Shown here: piece after piece, positions 26,234 to 34,234 of the stretch
Layout of the letters: each line of letters opens with the position of its first letter
Numbering within the stretch: the stretch's first letter is position 1
Assembly: GCF_030068455.1 (NCBI RefSeq)
Contig: NZ_JAQOSQ010000018.1
Coordinates: 19,690-83,689, forward strand
Direction: 5' to 3'
Source: Roseofilum casamattae BLCC-M143
Lineage (GTDB): Bacteria > Cyanobacteriota > Cyanobacteriia > Cyanobacteriales > Desertifilaceae
Length of the DNA stretch: 64,000 nucleotides
Translations under genes and position numbers: made by a program
The notes under the pieces: generated by a model
Told to the model about the DNA's origin: nothing
The model's database searches: none
What the model saw: the letters and a program-made list of their open reading frames with translations, nothing else

Positions 26234-28300
26234 TTACTGATGTCGAATTTGACTTTGCTGCAGTTGGTTGCGCAGTTCTTCCATGGATTGAGCGGGTTTT
26301 TTGCAGGCTAAACCTTGGCACACAAAGGCGATCGCATTTTCGGGAAGTTCGGGGATAATTTGAACGACAGCGGTCGGCAAATATAACCCGTGTAAGTGTT
26401 GGACTTCCTCAACCGTCGTGCGAACCAGCGTACAATTACGATACCAATCTAAGGCGCTAAATAAACTGGGACACGCTTGGGGAGATTTCTCTAAAATAGC
26501 ACCAAATGATAGGAGTCCAGCTTCGGCTTTATCCAGATAATCCCAATTTTCAGTTAACAAAAATAAGCGGACGAGATTGCTAAACGCGATCCCATTGGCT
26601 GCCGGGGTGGCATTATCTAAATAACTCCGTTCTTGAATAATCAGATCGTCCCCTTTCGCACTGTTATAGTAGCCACCCCATTCGGCACTCCAGAGACACT
26701 CATCAAACTCGGCTTGAATCTCCAGTACTTTGGACAAGAGATCGGGAAATTCGACGGAGTGAGAACTCCACAAACTGGCTTGTTGAATATCCAACAATCC
26801 TTTAATTAATAATGCATAATCCTCAGCTTGAGCTAATACATCCGGAACGCCATCATAATTGAGGCGATGGCAGCGACCGTTAACCCATTGATTTTCTAGA
26901 ATAAACCGAGCGGCGCGCAGTGCCATATCTAAATAATCGGAACGCTGCCATACTTTTGCGGCAGCAGCTAACCCAGATAGCATTAATCCATTCCAGGATA
27001 AAATCATCTTGGTATCGGTGACTGGGGGAATTCGTCCCGGCCAAGATTCGGTTTTGGCTTCCTGGTTGTTGCGCGCGGGAGGGAAGGTTTCTAGAGTTTC
27101 TGGAGAACTGCCATAGCGCCGGGAAAAGAGTTTGGCTAATCCAGTTTCTAAGGTTGCGGAGAGCGCCCCCAAAGAGGTGCGTTGTAAGACGTTTGTTCCT
27201 TCAAAGTTTCCCTCTTCGCTAAGATCGAACTGCGCGGTTATCTCCTCTAGTTCTTCTGGAGTTAACTCTTGTTTTAATGTGGAATAACTCCACACGTAAA
27301 AATCCCCTTCTTCTGGTTCTGCGGCATCAGGAGAGGTGAAATTATCCGCATCTTGCGCGGCATAAAAATAACCGCGATCGCCGGTCATTTCTCGTTGCAA
27401 CCAAACCACCGTAGAGGCGATCGCCCGTTCGATGGCGGCATCTTGAATTCCAGCATCCCACAAACTAGCCAGATATTCCATAATCTGACCGTTGTCATAC
27501 AGCATTTTCTCAAAATGAGGAACCGTCCACGTCCCATCCACCGTGTAACGATGAAATCCTCCCGCCACATGGTCGAAAATGCCGCCGAGCGCCAGGTCGT
27601 AGCCTCTGACAGCGCAGGTTTCCAAAGCATCGTACTGGGGGTTATCCAAAGCAAAACGAGAGCCTCTGAGCGCCGTTTCCGCATAGGGAATCATAGGGAA
27701 ATTCGGCCCCGTATCTCGCGCGGTCAGAATTCCGGCACTCACCTGCAATCCCTTTCGTAATAAATCTTCTCCCAGCTTTGCGGTTCCCGGAATCTGTACG
27801 GCTTGTTGCAGCGCTCCTAACATGGCTTCAGTCCGGTCTTGCAGCTTCTCGTGTTCGCTATCGTAGAAGCGGCGCAGAGCTTGCAACACGTGTAAAAATC
27901 CCGGCCGTCCGTAACGAGGTTCTACGGGAAAATACGTGCCGCCATAAAATGGAACTCTTCCTTCCGGAGTCAGAACAATATTGAGCGGCCATCCCCCTTG
28001 TCCGGTCATCATTTGCAAGGCTTGCATATAAATGCTATCCACATCCGGCCGCTCTTCCCGATCGACTTTAATGGGGAGGAAGTTGGCATTCATATAGTCG
28101 GCAATCTCGCGATCGCTGAATGCTTCTCCTTCCATGACCGTACACCAATGGCAACTGGAATACCCGATGGAAAGGAAAATGGGTTTATTTTGTTGTTTGG
28201 CAGTTTCCAGAGCTTCATCGCACCAGGGCCACCAGTCGATCGGGTTTTCAGCATGTTTGCGCAAGTAAAGGCTTTGCGATGCGGCCAGGCGATTGGTCAT
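26234..28300 (-). CDS. Thioredoxin-domain protein of the YyaL/SPATA20 (DUF255) family
   Basis: A 688-residue soluble protein of normal family length. The N-terminal 160 residues are a thioredoxin-like DUF255 domain with the characteristic SIGYSSCHWCTVMEGEAF, where Cys50-His-Trp-Cys53 forms the redox CxxC. The rest is an (alpha/alpha)6 barrel resembling N-acylglucosamine 2-epimerase and cellobiose epimerases, with HFEKMLYDNGQ and LSWNGLMLSGLA. The family is widely conserved but its biochemical role is not settled. It is first in the run that continues with the GT-like and sulfotransferase genes, though it is found in many other contexts and may not share their function. Confidence 0.92.
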   Translation of the reverse strand: MTNRLAASQSLYLRKHAENPIDWWPWCDEALETAKQQNKPIFLSIGYSSCHWCTVMEGEAFSDREIADYMNANFLPIKVDREERPDVDSIYMQALQMMTGQGGWPLNIVLTPEGRVPFYGGTYFPVEPRYGRPGFLHVLQALRRFYDSEHEKLQDRTEAMLGALQQAVQIPGTAKLGEDLLRKGLQVSAGILTARDTGPNFPMIPYAETALRGSRFALDNPQYDALETCAVRGYDLALGGIFDHVAGGFHRYTVDGTWTVPHFEKMLYDNGQIMEYLASLWDAGIQDAAIERAIASTVVWLQREMTGDRGYFYAAQDADNFTSPDAAEPEEGDFYVWSYSTLKQELTPEELEEITAQFDLSEEGNFEGTNVLQRTSLGALSATLETGLAKLFSRRYGSSPETLETFPPARNNQEAKTESWPGRIPPVTDTKMILSWNGLMLSGLAAAAKVWQRSDYLDMALRAARFILENQWVNGRCHRLNYDGVPDVLAQAEDYALLIKGLLDIQQASLWSSHSVEFPDLLSKVLEIQAEFDECLWSAEWGGYYNSAKGDDLIIQERSYLDNATPAANGIAFSNLVRLFLLTENWDYLDKAEAGLLSFGAILEKSPQACPSLFSALDWYRNCTLVRTTVEEVQHLHGLYLPTAVVQIIPELPENAIAFVCQGLACKKPAQSMEELRNQLQQSQIRHQ

Positions 28301-28402
28301 GGATTTGAGATGAGATTAGCGTTCCTTTCGATTGTATAGCAGGGAATGAAGTTGGGTATCCTCAGAAATATTTATACTTCTGAGGAGAAAGCGATCGCCA
28401 AA

Positions 28403-29290
28403 TTAGATTTCGGCGACGGCACGCTCGATGAGACGGTGGGCCAGGGTTTGAATGCCGGTATGTTCGTAGTAGTCCGTACTCACATCCAGAAATGCGCCTA
28501 AATAGTCGAGCTTGTCGTCGCTAAATTCGAGAAAGTTGCGCAAGTTATCAATAACGCTTTCTGGAGTAATTCCGCGATCGCTGACAAAGTCACCCATCCA
28601 ACCTTTCACCGAACCAAAACTTTCGCCAATAAAACCGAGTTTGCTCTCGGCGTTGTCTCCCGGAATATAGGGACTGACGCGGCTGAAGGTTTCGTTACTT
28701 TCTAACTGTTTGGGAGTAAGATTTTCGACGATATCCAATCCTTTCAGCAGAAAATCCGGTCCGAGAGGCACTAAACCATCAAAGCAGATTAGAGCCGCCA
28801 TGCGCATTAAAGATTCGCCGCCATAATCTCCGAGAGCGGCTAAAAAGTCGCCGATGCTATCGCCGGGAAGTCCGTTAATTTGACAAAATGCGACGAGTTC
28901 GACGACGACTTTAACTGCGAGGTCGATGCTTTGCAGGCGATCGGCTTTCGGAGTAATGTTGGTGAGAAAGCCGAGTAAGGGGACTTTTTCGCCCACTTTA
29001 TTGGCTAAAGCAGCAGTTCCCATGGCGCTGGAGGCACTATCGACGGTTTGGTAGAGCCACAGAGCGCGCTGATAGCCTTGGCTTTCGTCATTGAAGAGAT
29101 AGATGGCGCGATCGCCAATGGCTTGAATCATCTCTTCATCGTCTTCCCCAGTAATGGTTTTAATTGTATTCTCAAAACCAACCAAGTTATTCCATTCTCC
29201 AGGAACGACAAAATCTAACGCTTGCAATGATTTGACGGTGAGATTGTTGGTTGAGAGTCCATCAACCAGTTCAAAAATGGGTTTGCTCAT
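28403..29290 (-). CDS. Conserved hypothetical protein, helical, acidic
   Basis: About 295 residues from the ATG at 29290 (MSKPIFELVDGL); a frame from 29320 is possible. The sequence is mostly helical with no signal peptide or clear membrane segment, and I recognise no domain. Distinct stretches are NNLVGFENTIKTITGEDDE, the small-residue-rich SASSAMGTAALANKVGEK and DFLAALGDYGGESLMRMAAL. It resembles proteins annotated as hypothetical in cyanobacteria. It is followed on the minus strand by the DUF255 gene after a 100-base gap, and its start is 36 bases from the stop of the lipoprotein gene, with which it may be co-transcribed. Confidence 0.7.
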   Translation of the reverse strand: MSKPIFELVDGLSTNNLTVKSLQALDFVVPGEWNNLVGFENTIKTITGEDDEEMIQAIGDRAIYLFNDESQGYQRALWLYQTVDSASSAMGTAALANKVGEKVPLLGFLTNITPKADRLQSIDLAVKVVVELVAFCQINGLPGDSIGDFLAALGDYGGESLMRMAALICFDGLVPLGPDFLLKGLDIVENLTPKQLESNETFSRVSPYIPGDNAESKLGFIGESFGSVKGWMGDFVSDRGITPESVIDNLRNFLEFSDDKLDYLGAFLDVSTDYYEHTGIQTLAHRLIERAVAEI

Positions 29291-29326
29291 GATCGATTGT
29301 AGTAACGATAGTTGGGTCAAACAGTG

Positions 29327-29839
29327 CTATTTCACTCGCGATAAACCTTGCAGGTCAAATTTCTGCAACCAGGTTTGGCGATCGCTGGCGGTAAAAGCAG
29401 TATCGCGAGATTGAGCTTTGACTTGAAAGCGATCGGCCACTAAAACTCCGGTAATATTTTTCCCTTGAGTTACTGCCGGAAACCCAGAAATTCGTTGCGT
29501 ACTTTGCTCGTATTTTTTCTTCGCGGCTGGCAAATTAATTGTATCGTTAATTGAAAGAACCGCCACGTCTTTACCACTCTGCTTGAGTTTATATTCGGCA
29601 AATCCTTTTTTCTCTTGCGCCGGAACCACGTCGTAACCGCCGCCAGATTTCGGGAAAAATCGGTTAAACGTGGAACCCGCAACGGCTTCTTTGACGACTG
29701 CGGGAGCCGCATTGCGTTGGGTGCTCTCTTGTTGAGTTTGCTCGAACCGAGATGGGGGTTCGCTCGCACAAGCGGAAACCAAGAGTAAGGTTGCGGTAAA
29801 TAGCGCAATCCACATCTTTCGTTGGCGAATCGCAATCAT
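29327..29839 (-). CDS. Predicted lipoprotein of unknown function
   Basis: A 170-residue protein. The start at 29839 is chosen because GGAGGAAATCCA immediately precedes the ATG; a longer frame to 29884 would place that site inside the gene. The N-terminus is MIAIRQRKMWIALFTATLLL followed by VSACAS, a lipoprotein signal peptide with Cys as the lipidated residue. The mature part is Gln- and Ser-rich, then contains FNRFFPKSGGGYDVVPAQE, which suggests an extracytoplasmic helper protein attached to a membrane. No domain is recognised. The spacer upstream contains a palindromic repeat element (29928-30047). Confidence 0.75.
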   Translation of the reverse strand: MIAIRQRKMWIALFTATLLLVSACASEPPSRFEQTQQESTQRNAAPAVVKEAVAGSTFNRFFPKSGGGYDVVPAQEKKGFAEYKLKQSGKDVAVLSINDTINLPAAKKKYEQSTQRISGFPAVTQGKNITGVLVADRFQVKAQSRDTAFTASDRQTWLQKFDLQGLSRVK

Positions 29840-29927
29840 TGGATTTCCTCCAATCCAGATTAATCTTTTCCAATTTTGGCTCATTCATCCTGGATTGTCT
29901 GCGTTCGATCGCAAGATTTCCATATTT

Positions 29928-30047
29928 ATACCAAATCCAGTTACCACAGACTATATTCAAGAATTCACCAAAATCCCGTAGAGACAAGGCATGCCTTGTC
30001 TCTACGGCAGACCCCGAAAACATCCTCAATAAAATGGATTTGGTATT
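29928..30047. repeat. MITE-like element with 12-bp terminal inverted repeats and a 32-bp perfect palindrome
   Basis: ATACCAAATCCA at 29928-29939 is matched by its exact complement TGGATTTGGTAT at 30035-30046. Between them, 29976-30007 is a perfect 32-bp palindrome whose arm is CCGTAGAGACAAGGCA. The element of about 120 bp codes for nothing and sits between two minus-strand genes. The structure fits a non-autonomous mobile element of the sort common in cyanobacteria. The central palindrome would also act as a strong hairpin on either strand. Confidence 0.7.
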
Positions 30048-30070
30048 ATTTAACGTTACGACAATTCAGT

Positions 30071-30295
30071 TTAGTTATGTTCTGGAAATGTAGATTCGGG
30101 ACGAACGGAACATTGTTCGCGTCCGTAAGCCACTTCCTTATTCCCTTCCGGATTAATCCAAACACACCAAATTCCTTCTGCCTGATGGATGTGCCAGCGA
30201 TGCATGAGTTCGGCATAAACTGTTGCTGCAACGAGCAAGCCAATACAGCTAAAACCAATAGCAATTAAAATTTTATCTCGTTTCCGTTGTTTCAT
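30071..30295 (-). CDS. Small membrane protein of unknown function
   Basis: A 74-residue protein starting MKQRKRDKILIAIGFSC, with a basic N-terminus, one membrane helix (LIAIGFSCIGLLVAATVY) and a Trp- and Cys-containing tail (WCVWINPEGNKEVAYG, then EQCSVRPE). It starts six bases after the stop of the methyltransferase gene, so the two are probably co-transcribed. The two Cys in the tail could form a disulfide outside the membrane. No family is recognised. Confidence 0.6.
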   Translation of the reverse strand: MKQRKRDKILIAIGFSCIGLLVAATVYAELMHRWHIHQAEGIWCVWINPEGNKEVAYGREQCSVRPESTFPEHN

Positions 30296-30301
30296 AATCG
30301 G

Positions 30302-32365
30302 TTACGTGGGTTTGCGGCGATCGCGATCTAATCGTCGTTTATGCTCTGCTTTTAAAATCTTCAAGCGATAGGGATCGATGTCTTTGCGCCAATAAACGCG
30401 ATCGCCGCGCAGTTCGGCTCCCCGTTCTTCCAAACACTGCAACCACCCGCGATGAGTTTTAATCCCTTGCCAATCGTCAAATAATCCCCATTTTTCTTCT
30501 TGTTGACTTAACCGTTGAAATTTCTCAAAATGAGGATAAGTTACATCGACAAATTCTTCTTTTCTATGCAAAATAGGAGGATTAGGACGATCGCGATAAT
30601 TTTGGTACTGGACATCTAAATCGCGCAGATCGATTTGCATGGCAGAACGCAATAATGGATGAGGCGTTGTATCGAAATCGGGATAAAAGAGATAGGAGAT
30701 TTTCGGAACTTGGATATGGAAGCGAATTAATGTGGCGCCTTTGAGTCTGCCAATGGTGCGGTTGGCGCATCCTTCATAAAGTCGCAAGCGCGGATCGAGA
30801 GAGTCTAAATAACTGGCATGAATGGTGAGCGATCGCGCCGTTAATTTCCCAACTCGTGCGTGAGAACAGCAGCGTTGAATAAACTCGAGATCGCCAATAC
30901 TAAATAACATTTCATCGGCGAGAATGCAAGCACTTTTATAGCTGCCGAATAAACTTTTAATATCTTGACGAATCAGAGGTGAGAGATGGCGAAAGCGCGG
31001 GCGATCGCTAAAATGAGAGAGCGCCAAATACACTAAAAAATCTTGCTGCCGCGCGGTGGAAATTTTTTCCCATTCTTCTTCTTCTGTCGCTTGTAAAACA
31101 ATTTGAAAGGCACGACGAAAGGTTCCAAATTCTTCCAATATGGCAGTTTCGGCTAACAGTTCTCCGCGCTTGGGGAGTCGTCCGCGCTCGGTCATAAACT
31201 GCATCAATGGGGTTAACAGTTCCTGATAATCTTCAAAGCGCCGCGTCTCAATCTGAATGCGCGGTGCAGACAAGCGAGAACGAAAGCGAGAGGCGCGAAA
31301 AACTTCACCTTGCGCGCGATCGCGGAAGACAAAATAAATCCCTAAATCTACCGGTATGGCATCCACTTCCAAAACTTGGTCGATATAGGTTTTTAACTCT
31401 TCTTGCTCGTAATATTTCTGGAAGGTATTGCGTTGGGTAATCACTCCATCTTCATAAGCCATTCTCCCATCGCTGACCTCGCTAATTAAGACTTGCGCCG
31501 AAACAATTAAAACGCCCTTGGTTAACTTCCAAGCTTGCACCAATGCTTCTCGTCTTTCCTGTTGGTCTTCAATGACATTAATGATATAACCGAGATTAAC
31601 AATATCTGCCTCAATTAATGGAGTGTCTGGTTGATAATAAGGGTCCCATCCACTACCGATAAAACCGCGTTTGGTCACTTCTTTTATATCTCGACCGCGA
31701 CCGCAACCGTAATCGAAAAACGTAGTTTCTGGAGCAAACAACTCGGCTTCCAAAGCGAGGCGTACCGGTCGCGAAATTTCCTGGCGCGCTATGGCGGCTC
31801 TATGGCGTTCGATCGCCGGATTAATCGGAGTCTCTAAAGTAGATGTTATCGGAATAACTTCATGGTTTTCTACCTTCACTCGATGGGAAGATAACCACTT
31901 GTGCCAATGGTTTAAAGTCCCAATCGAAAATCCGCTGCGCTTCTGCAATAATCCCCATTCTTCTTCCTGTTGAGTTAAGCGAGAAAATATCTCGTAAAGA
32001 GGGTAGTTTGGCGAAACAAATGTTTCTTTACGATGCAAAATAGGAGGATTATTACTGGTGGTATAATCTCGATGGATAACGTTTTCCTCGACCAAGTCTA
32101 CTTGAATGCTCCGATGCAAGCAAGGATGGGAATCTATATCAAATTGTGGATAATAAAGATAGGAAATTTTCGCCCGATCTAAGTTAAATTTGATTAAGGT
32201 TGGCGGTTCGATCTCTCCTGCAAGCTTGCGGCCTCGATCTTCGTACTCTCGCAGTTGCGGACTGAGAGTATCGAGAGCGCTCAGATGGATGTAAAATGCA
32301 TTGGGCAACCGTTTGCCAACTGGGCTGTTTTGGCAGAGGTTGACGAGTTCGGAAGAAGAAAGCAT
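30302..32365 (-). CDS. DNA phosphorothioation-associated putative methyltransferase with duplicated flanking domain
   Basis: A 687-residue protein. The centre (about residues 190-480) is a SAM-dependent methyltransferase with FFDYGCGRGRDI as the SAM-binding motif and VNLGYIINVIED, which identify it as the family named after its association with Dnd DNA phosphorothioation loci. Unusually, the core is flanked by two copies of the same domain of about 150 residues. The N-terminal copy has IHLSALDTLSPQLREYE, KISYLYYPQFD and PPILHRKETF; the C-terminal copy has IHASYLDSLDPRLRLYE, KISYLFYPDFD and PPILHRKEEF. No dnd genes are nearby, so it may have another role, such as a stand-alone DNA or RNA modification or defence component. 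The gene for a small membrane protein follows directly. Confidence 0.8.
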   Translation of the reverse strand: MLSSSELVNLCQNSPVGKRLPNAFYIHLSALDTLSPQLREYEDRGRKLAGEIEPPTLIKFNLDRAKISYLYYPQFDIDSHPCLHRSIQVDLVEENVIHRDYTTSNNPPILHRKETFVSPNYPLYEIFSRLTQQEEEWGLLQKRSGFSIGTLNHWHKWLSSHRVKVENHEVIPITSTLETPINPAIERHRAAIARQEISRPVRLALEAELFAPETTFFDYGCGRGRDIKEVTKRGFIGSGWDPYYQPDTPLIEADIVNLGYIINVIEDQQERREALVQAWKLTKGVLIVSAQVLISEVSDGRMAYEDGVITQRNTFQKYYEQEELKTYIDQVLEVDAIPVDLGIYFVFRDRAQGEVFRASRFRSRLSAPRIQIETRRFEDYQELLTPLMQFMTERGRLPKRGELLAETAILEEFGTFRRAFQIVLQATEEEEWEKISTARQQDFLVYLALSHFSDRPRFRHLSPLIRQDIKSLFGSYKSACILADEMLFSIGDLEFIQRCCSHARVGKLTARSLTIHASYLDSLDPRLRLYEGCANRTIGRLKGATLIRFHIQVPKISYLFYPDFDTTPHPLLRSAMQIDLRDLDVQYQNYRDRPNPPILHRKEEFVDVTYPHFEKFQRLSQQEEKWGLFDDWQGIKTHRGWLQCLEERGAELRGDRVYWRKDIDPYRLKILKAEHKRRLDRDRRKPT

Positions 32366-32421
32366 TGCCTTCGAGATGCGATCGCAGTGTTCCTAGTTTA
32401 CCGTCTGGAGTGGAGGATCTC

Positions 32422-32486
32422 AGAAACCGGGTTTGGTGACTCTACCTCCAGCCAAAAGTCCCATCGGTTGTCCAAACCCGGTTTCT
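32422..32486. repeat. Inverted repeat of the AGAAACCGGGTTT family
   Basis: Two perfect 15-bp arms, AGAAACCGGGTTTGG (32422-32436) and its complement (32472-32486), enclose a 35-base loop between the Uma2 gene and the methyltransferase gene. There is no T-run, so it is not a classic terminator. Relatives lie at 45084-45098 and 45131-45145. Confidence 0.7.
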
Positions 32487-32490
32487 AGCC

Positions 32491-33390
32491 TCAGAGAGCA
32501 TCTGGATCGATATTTAACTGTCGCAGTTTATCGCGTAACTGTTGTAAATTCGACTCGGCGAGATCGGCTCTTTCTTGTTCGAGTTCCTTATCCTGGCGTT
32601 CGCGATCGCGCTCCAACTCAGCATTTTCAGCTCTTTCCTGCTCTCGCTCGGCTCGTTCTGCCTCTTGCTCGGCTCTTTCCGCCTCGAGTACGGCTACTTC
32701 TTCCGGCAACAGTACCAGATTACCGTCAGCATCGTAGAAGCGCAACCAAGGAGCATTTTCCTTCACCAGCTCCCCATTCCAGGTTCCCAAATACAATCCC
32801 AAACTCTCGCACCACAACCATCCGCGATCGTCCGCTTCGATCTTCTCGTACTTGCCGTTGCGCTCTAAATGCCACCCTTCTAATGACTTAGAGTTGAAGG
32901 GATTATAAATAAAATAGTCCCGAGTTTTCCAGACTTTCTCGTATAACTCCTTCTTCTTCGTGCGATCGATGTTTGCCGTCGAAGGAGACATCAACTCGAC
33001 GATCGCATCCGGATAGCGTCCTCCCTCCTCCCAAAGAACCCAACTGCGGCGCTCTTTTGTCCCATCAACATCGAGGACGGTAAAAAAATCAGGTCCTCGG
33101 AGGTTACTGAGCGAAGCCGAAGTAAAGTCATTTTTTTTAGCTTGTTCGCTACTGTAGTAAACGAACATATTGCCGCCGGTGTAATAATCGTTGCGTCCTT
33201 GATATGCCTGGTGCAGGGAGTTTATCAGGACATTCATGGCGATGCGATGGCGGTTACTTTCCAAGGGGACTCCGTCGTCATAGGGTAAGCCAGTTGGCGG
33301 AAGGGGAACAACCTCTTCCTGGGGTTTGGTTTGAGGTTGTTGTTCCTCAATGAGTTGCGCGGTTGCTGAGCTTTGCCGAAGCGCTGACAT
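32491..33390 (-). CDS. Uma2 family endonuclease with charged coiled-coil tail
   Basis: A 299-residue protein of the Uma2 (DUF820) family, which has a PD-(D/E)XK restriction-nuclease fold and is greatly expanded in cyanobacteria. The core (about residues 30-200) contains FTVLDVDGTKERRSWVLWEE and PDAIVELMSPSTANID, with the family's acidic residues, followed by YFIYNPF. Residues from about 225 form a long Glu/Arg-rich coiled coil (AEREQERAENAELERDRER), a common Uma2 extension. A GAGGA site lies seven bases before the ATG. An 18-bp segment at 33106-33123 inside the gene matches the inner arm of the MITE-like repeat at 35474. The start is only 39 bases from a divergent GUN4-fusion gene. The biological target of the family is unknown. 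Confidence 0.88.
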   Translation of the reverse strand: MSALRQSSATAQLIEEQQPQTKPQEEVVPLPPTGLPYDDGVPLESNRHRIAMNVLINSLHQAYQGRNDYYTGGNMFVYYSSEQAKKNDFTSASLSNLRGPDFFTVLDVDGTKERRSWVLWEEGGRYPDAIVELMSPSTANIDRTKKKELYEKVWKTRDYFIYNPFNSKSLEGWHLERNGKYEKIEADDRGWLWCESLGLYLGTWNGELVKENAPWLRFYDADGNLVLLPEEVAVLEAERAEQEAERAEREQERAENAELERDRERQDKELEQERADLAESNLQQLRDKLRQLNIDPDAL

Positions 33391-33429
33391 GTTTTTTTCC
33401 TCAACACCTATCTTTCATAGTATATCTAA

Positions 33430-34182
33430 ATGAACACCATTAAACTATCGGTCTATGCGCGACAGGCAGGAGTTTCTTATAAAACGGCTTGGCGGTGGTG
33501 GAAACAGGGAAAGCTGAAGGGGGAGCAGCGCGCAGATGGTTCGATTTGGATTTCCCAGTCCGTGCAACCGACACCAGAGGTTCCAGACTCGGAGACGTTG
33601 CAAGAAATTCGGCAGCAGTTGCAGGAAGCTAGGGAAGAGCGATCGCAATTGAAAATGCTTTTAGATGAGGTTTTGCAGCAATTACGGCAACTGCAAGGCA
33701 TTCCGGAGCCGTCTCACCGGCCGTCTGAGGTGGGGATGGACTATGGCTATTTGGAGGAGTTGCTCGCCGCAGGCAGTTGGCAAGAAGCAAACGACTATAC
33801 CTGGTTATTGCTTTTGGCGTTAGCGGGATATGAGGAAGGGGAGGAGCTGAGTTTAGAGGAGATTGAGGAACTCCCGAGGACGGATATGGATACCCTCGAT
33901 CGCATGTGGAGCGAGTATAGCGCAGGACAGTTTGGGTTGCGCGTCCAGCAGAATATCTGGCACGAGGTCGAGTTTGACTATACGGTATTTTGCGATCGCA
34001 TTGGCTGGCGCGTGCAAGACAAGTGGCTCAGTTACGACGAACTCCACTGTTCTCTGAAAGCACCTGCGGGACATTTGCCGGCGATCGCCTGGCTCAAGCG
34101 ATCGTGCTATGGTTTAAGCTTCCATTCTCCCGACGAAATCCTCGAAACTCTGTTCGGGTTAATCGATTTAATAGATAATTGA
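33430..34182 (+). CDS. IS607-type helix-turn-helix fused to a GUN4 domain
   Basis: A 250-residue protein. Residues 1-45 (IKLSVYARQAGVSYKTAWRW, then WKQGKLKG) match the DNA-binding helix-turn-helix of IS607-family serine resolvases. Residues about 55-95 are a Gln/Glu-rich coiled coil. Residues about 105-235 form a GUN4 domain (YLEELLAAGSWQEANDYT, MDTLDRMWSEYSAGQFGL, IWHEVEFDYTVFCDRIGW and APAGHLPAIAWLKRS). GUN4 binds protoporphyrin IX and Mg-protoporphyrin and stimulates Mg-chelatase in chlorophyll synthesis. No resolvase catalytic domain follows, so this is a domesticated DNA-binding domain joined to a porphyrin-binding one. It suggests a tetrapyrrole-responsive regulator, but that is inference. 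It is divergent from the Uma2 gene with almost no leader space. Confidence 0.9.
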   Translation: MNTIKLSVYARQAGVSYKTAWRWWKQGKLKGEQRADGSIWISQSVQPTPEVPDSETLQEIRQQLQEAREERSQLKMLLDEVLQQLRQLQGIPEPSHRPSEVGMDYGYLEELLAAGSWQEANDYTWLLLLALAGYEEGEELSLEEIEELPRTDMDTLDRMWSEYSAGQFGLRVQQNIWHEVEFDYTVFCDRIGWRVQDKWLSYDELHCSLKAPAGHLPAIAWLKRSCYGLSFHSPDEILETLFGLIDLIDN

Positions 34183-34234
34183 TGAATAGAATAGTTGAGT
34201 CGCGATCGGTTACCTTCACTCTCTCATCACCAAT

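Noticed and set aside
32422..32486. Rho-independent terminator for the Uma2 gene
   Set aside because: The stem is long and perfect but has a 35-base loop and no T-run on either side; it is a repeat family with relatives at 45084-45145.
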